Positions 63,477 to 64,000 of a stretch of 64,000 bases of DNA are shown here, in pieces. The position numbers and the translations under genes are program-made. Every line of letters begins with the position of its first letter. Position 1 is the first letter of the stretch. The notes beneath the pieces were generated by a model, which searched no databases, was not told where the DNA came from, and was given only the letters and a program-made list of their open reading frames with translations. Source of the DNA: CAZKUN01 sp964555935 (lineage in GTDB: Bacteria; Armatimonadota; Zipacnadia; Zipacnadales; VGFC01); NCBI GenBank assembly GCA_964555935.1, contig CAZKUN010000016.1:4544-68543 (forward strand), given 5' to 3'.

Positions 63477-64000
63477 ATGGAATCAGCCGCAGCATCTCGC
63501 ACATTGCCAAGGTCACTCGCGACGTTGAGCGAGGCCCTCACGTCGGTGGAGGCCCCCGCGGGCGACTTCGATCCTCGCGGCGAGTGGGACCATCGCTACA
63601 CCGTTCACACGATCATCTATGCCATCAACGGTCAGAGCGTGAACCTGCCCAAGCAAGGATGGTTCAACATCCGACGCGGACCACTCCGAGGCGATACGGT
63701 GGAGATCGCCTGCTCGTTGGCCTCGCATCACTCGTTCGACTGGGTCAACTCCCTCGAGGCTACGATCACCTGTGACGATGACGCCCTCGCCACTCCGCGG
63801 AAGTGGGAGCTGACCAGCAAGACGCTCGACAAGGAGCGCAACATCGTCCCAGACACCGAGCACGCGCGGACGGGCGCTCTCCGCAAGGGGCGGATCATCG
63901 CCACGTCCGGCAAACGGCGGTCAACGCGCGCGGCCGAGGCGCTCAGCTCGAACTGGACGATCTTCGACCCAACGCGGACGATGCGTGTGGGCATGCCGAG
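63477..64000 (+). CDS. Hypothetical protein, 3' end cut by the window
   Basis: An ATG at 63477 lies 11 bp after the sulfatase stop, with AGGAG about 9 bases upstream, and 174 codons run without a stop to the window end. The N-terminus MESAAASRTLPRSLATL is Ala/Ser-rich with no clear signal; later come WFNIRRGPLRGDTVEIACSL, SHHSFDWVNSLEATITC and SNWTIFDPTRTM. Trp, Asp and Phe are frequent, as in a beta-rich globular protein. I do not recognise the family. The spacing points to cotranscription with the sulfatase. Confidence 0.6.
   Translation, partial: MESAAASRTLPRSLATLSEALTSVEAPAGDFDPRGEWDHRYTVHTIIYAINGQSVNLPKQGWFNIRRGPLRGDTVEIACSLASHHSFDWVNSLEATITCDDDALATPRKWELTSKTLDKERNIVPDTEHARTGALRKGRIIATSGKRRSTRAAEALSSNWTIFDPTRTMRVGMP

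Overview
The window is about 64 kb of high-GC, densely coding bacterial DNA with no rRNA, tRNA, CRISPR array, insertion sequence or phage gene that I could recognise. Thirty-nine protein genes are supported, two cut by the window ends and two interrupted inside the window. The content suggests an uncultured polysaccharide-degrading bacterium of the Planctomycetota/Lentisphaerota/Armatimonadota/Hydrogenedentota kind: many secreted glycoside hydrolases and heparinase-fold lyases, large PQQ-propeller and hydrazine-synthase-alpha-like proteins, UroD-family proteins, a Tat-exported sulfatase and a type IV pilin-like protein. That placement is inference from gene content; no phylogenetic marker is present.

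Layout. 1-11.4 kb: secreted carbohydrate-active proteins (a six-hairpin-type protein cut by the window start, a 1511-aa GH42-like protein, two heparinase II/III proteins). 11.6-13.0 kb: an AGCS sodium:amino-acid symporter, the only solute transporter seen. 13.2-21.2 kb: two very large exported multidomain proteins, one a PQQ propeller with an inserted methyltransferase and a terminal malectin domain, the other with discoidin, CBM9-like and PD40 regions plus two CxxCH haem motifs. 21.3-38.2 kb: GH4, UroD-family, GH10-like, GH127, GH42, FAD oxidoreductase, GH95 and GHL15-like genes, mostly secreted. 38.2-45.6 kb: a five-gene minus-strand operon led by an unusual glycyl radical enzyme, with a divergent radical SAM gene (possible activase) and a flavodoxin-like gene. 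45.8-53.9 kb: a third heparinase-like lyase, a pilin-FecR fusion, a GDSL hydrolase, an isochorismatase-family hydrolase, a class II aldolase and a frameshifted deacetylase-like gene. 53.9-59.9 kb: a minus-strand operon that starts with cobamide-remodelling genes (cbiR, cobU, cobS) and continues into carbohydrate genes. 60.0-64.0 kb: a TIM-barrel isomerase-like protein, a PHP-domain protein, a sulfatase and the start of an unknown gene.

How the genes may work together. The secreted lyases, GH127, GH95, GH42 and sulfatase fit stepwise dismantling of a complex, probably sulfated or uronic-acid-containing glycan with arabinose, galactose and fucose side groups. GH4, the class II aldolase and cytosolic GH42 fit intracellular sugar use. 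CbiR removes the lower ligand of imported cobamides, and CobU and CobS rebuild it. That suits a cell with cobamide-dependent methyl transfer, to which the two UroD-family proteins may belong.

Two things stand out. First, cobU is split inside its P-loop by 34 nt that are flanked by identical CGG codons and contain a perfect hairpin; skipping them restores GGAR-SGKS exactly, which is the architecture of a translational bypass element, although a plain disruption or an assembly error is possible. Second, the glycyl radical enzyme has the glycyl-radical motif but carries S-C-M-G where characterised relatives have G-C-V-E, and it sits in an operon of unknown pathway.
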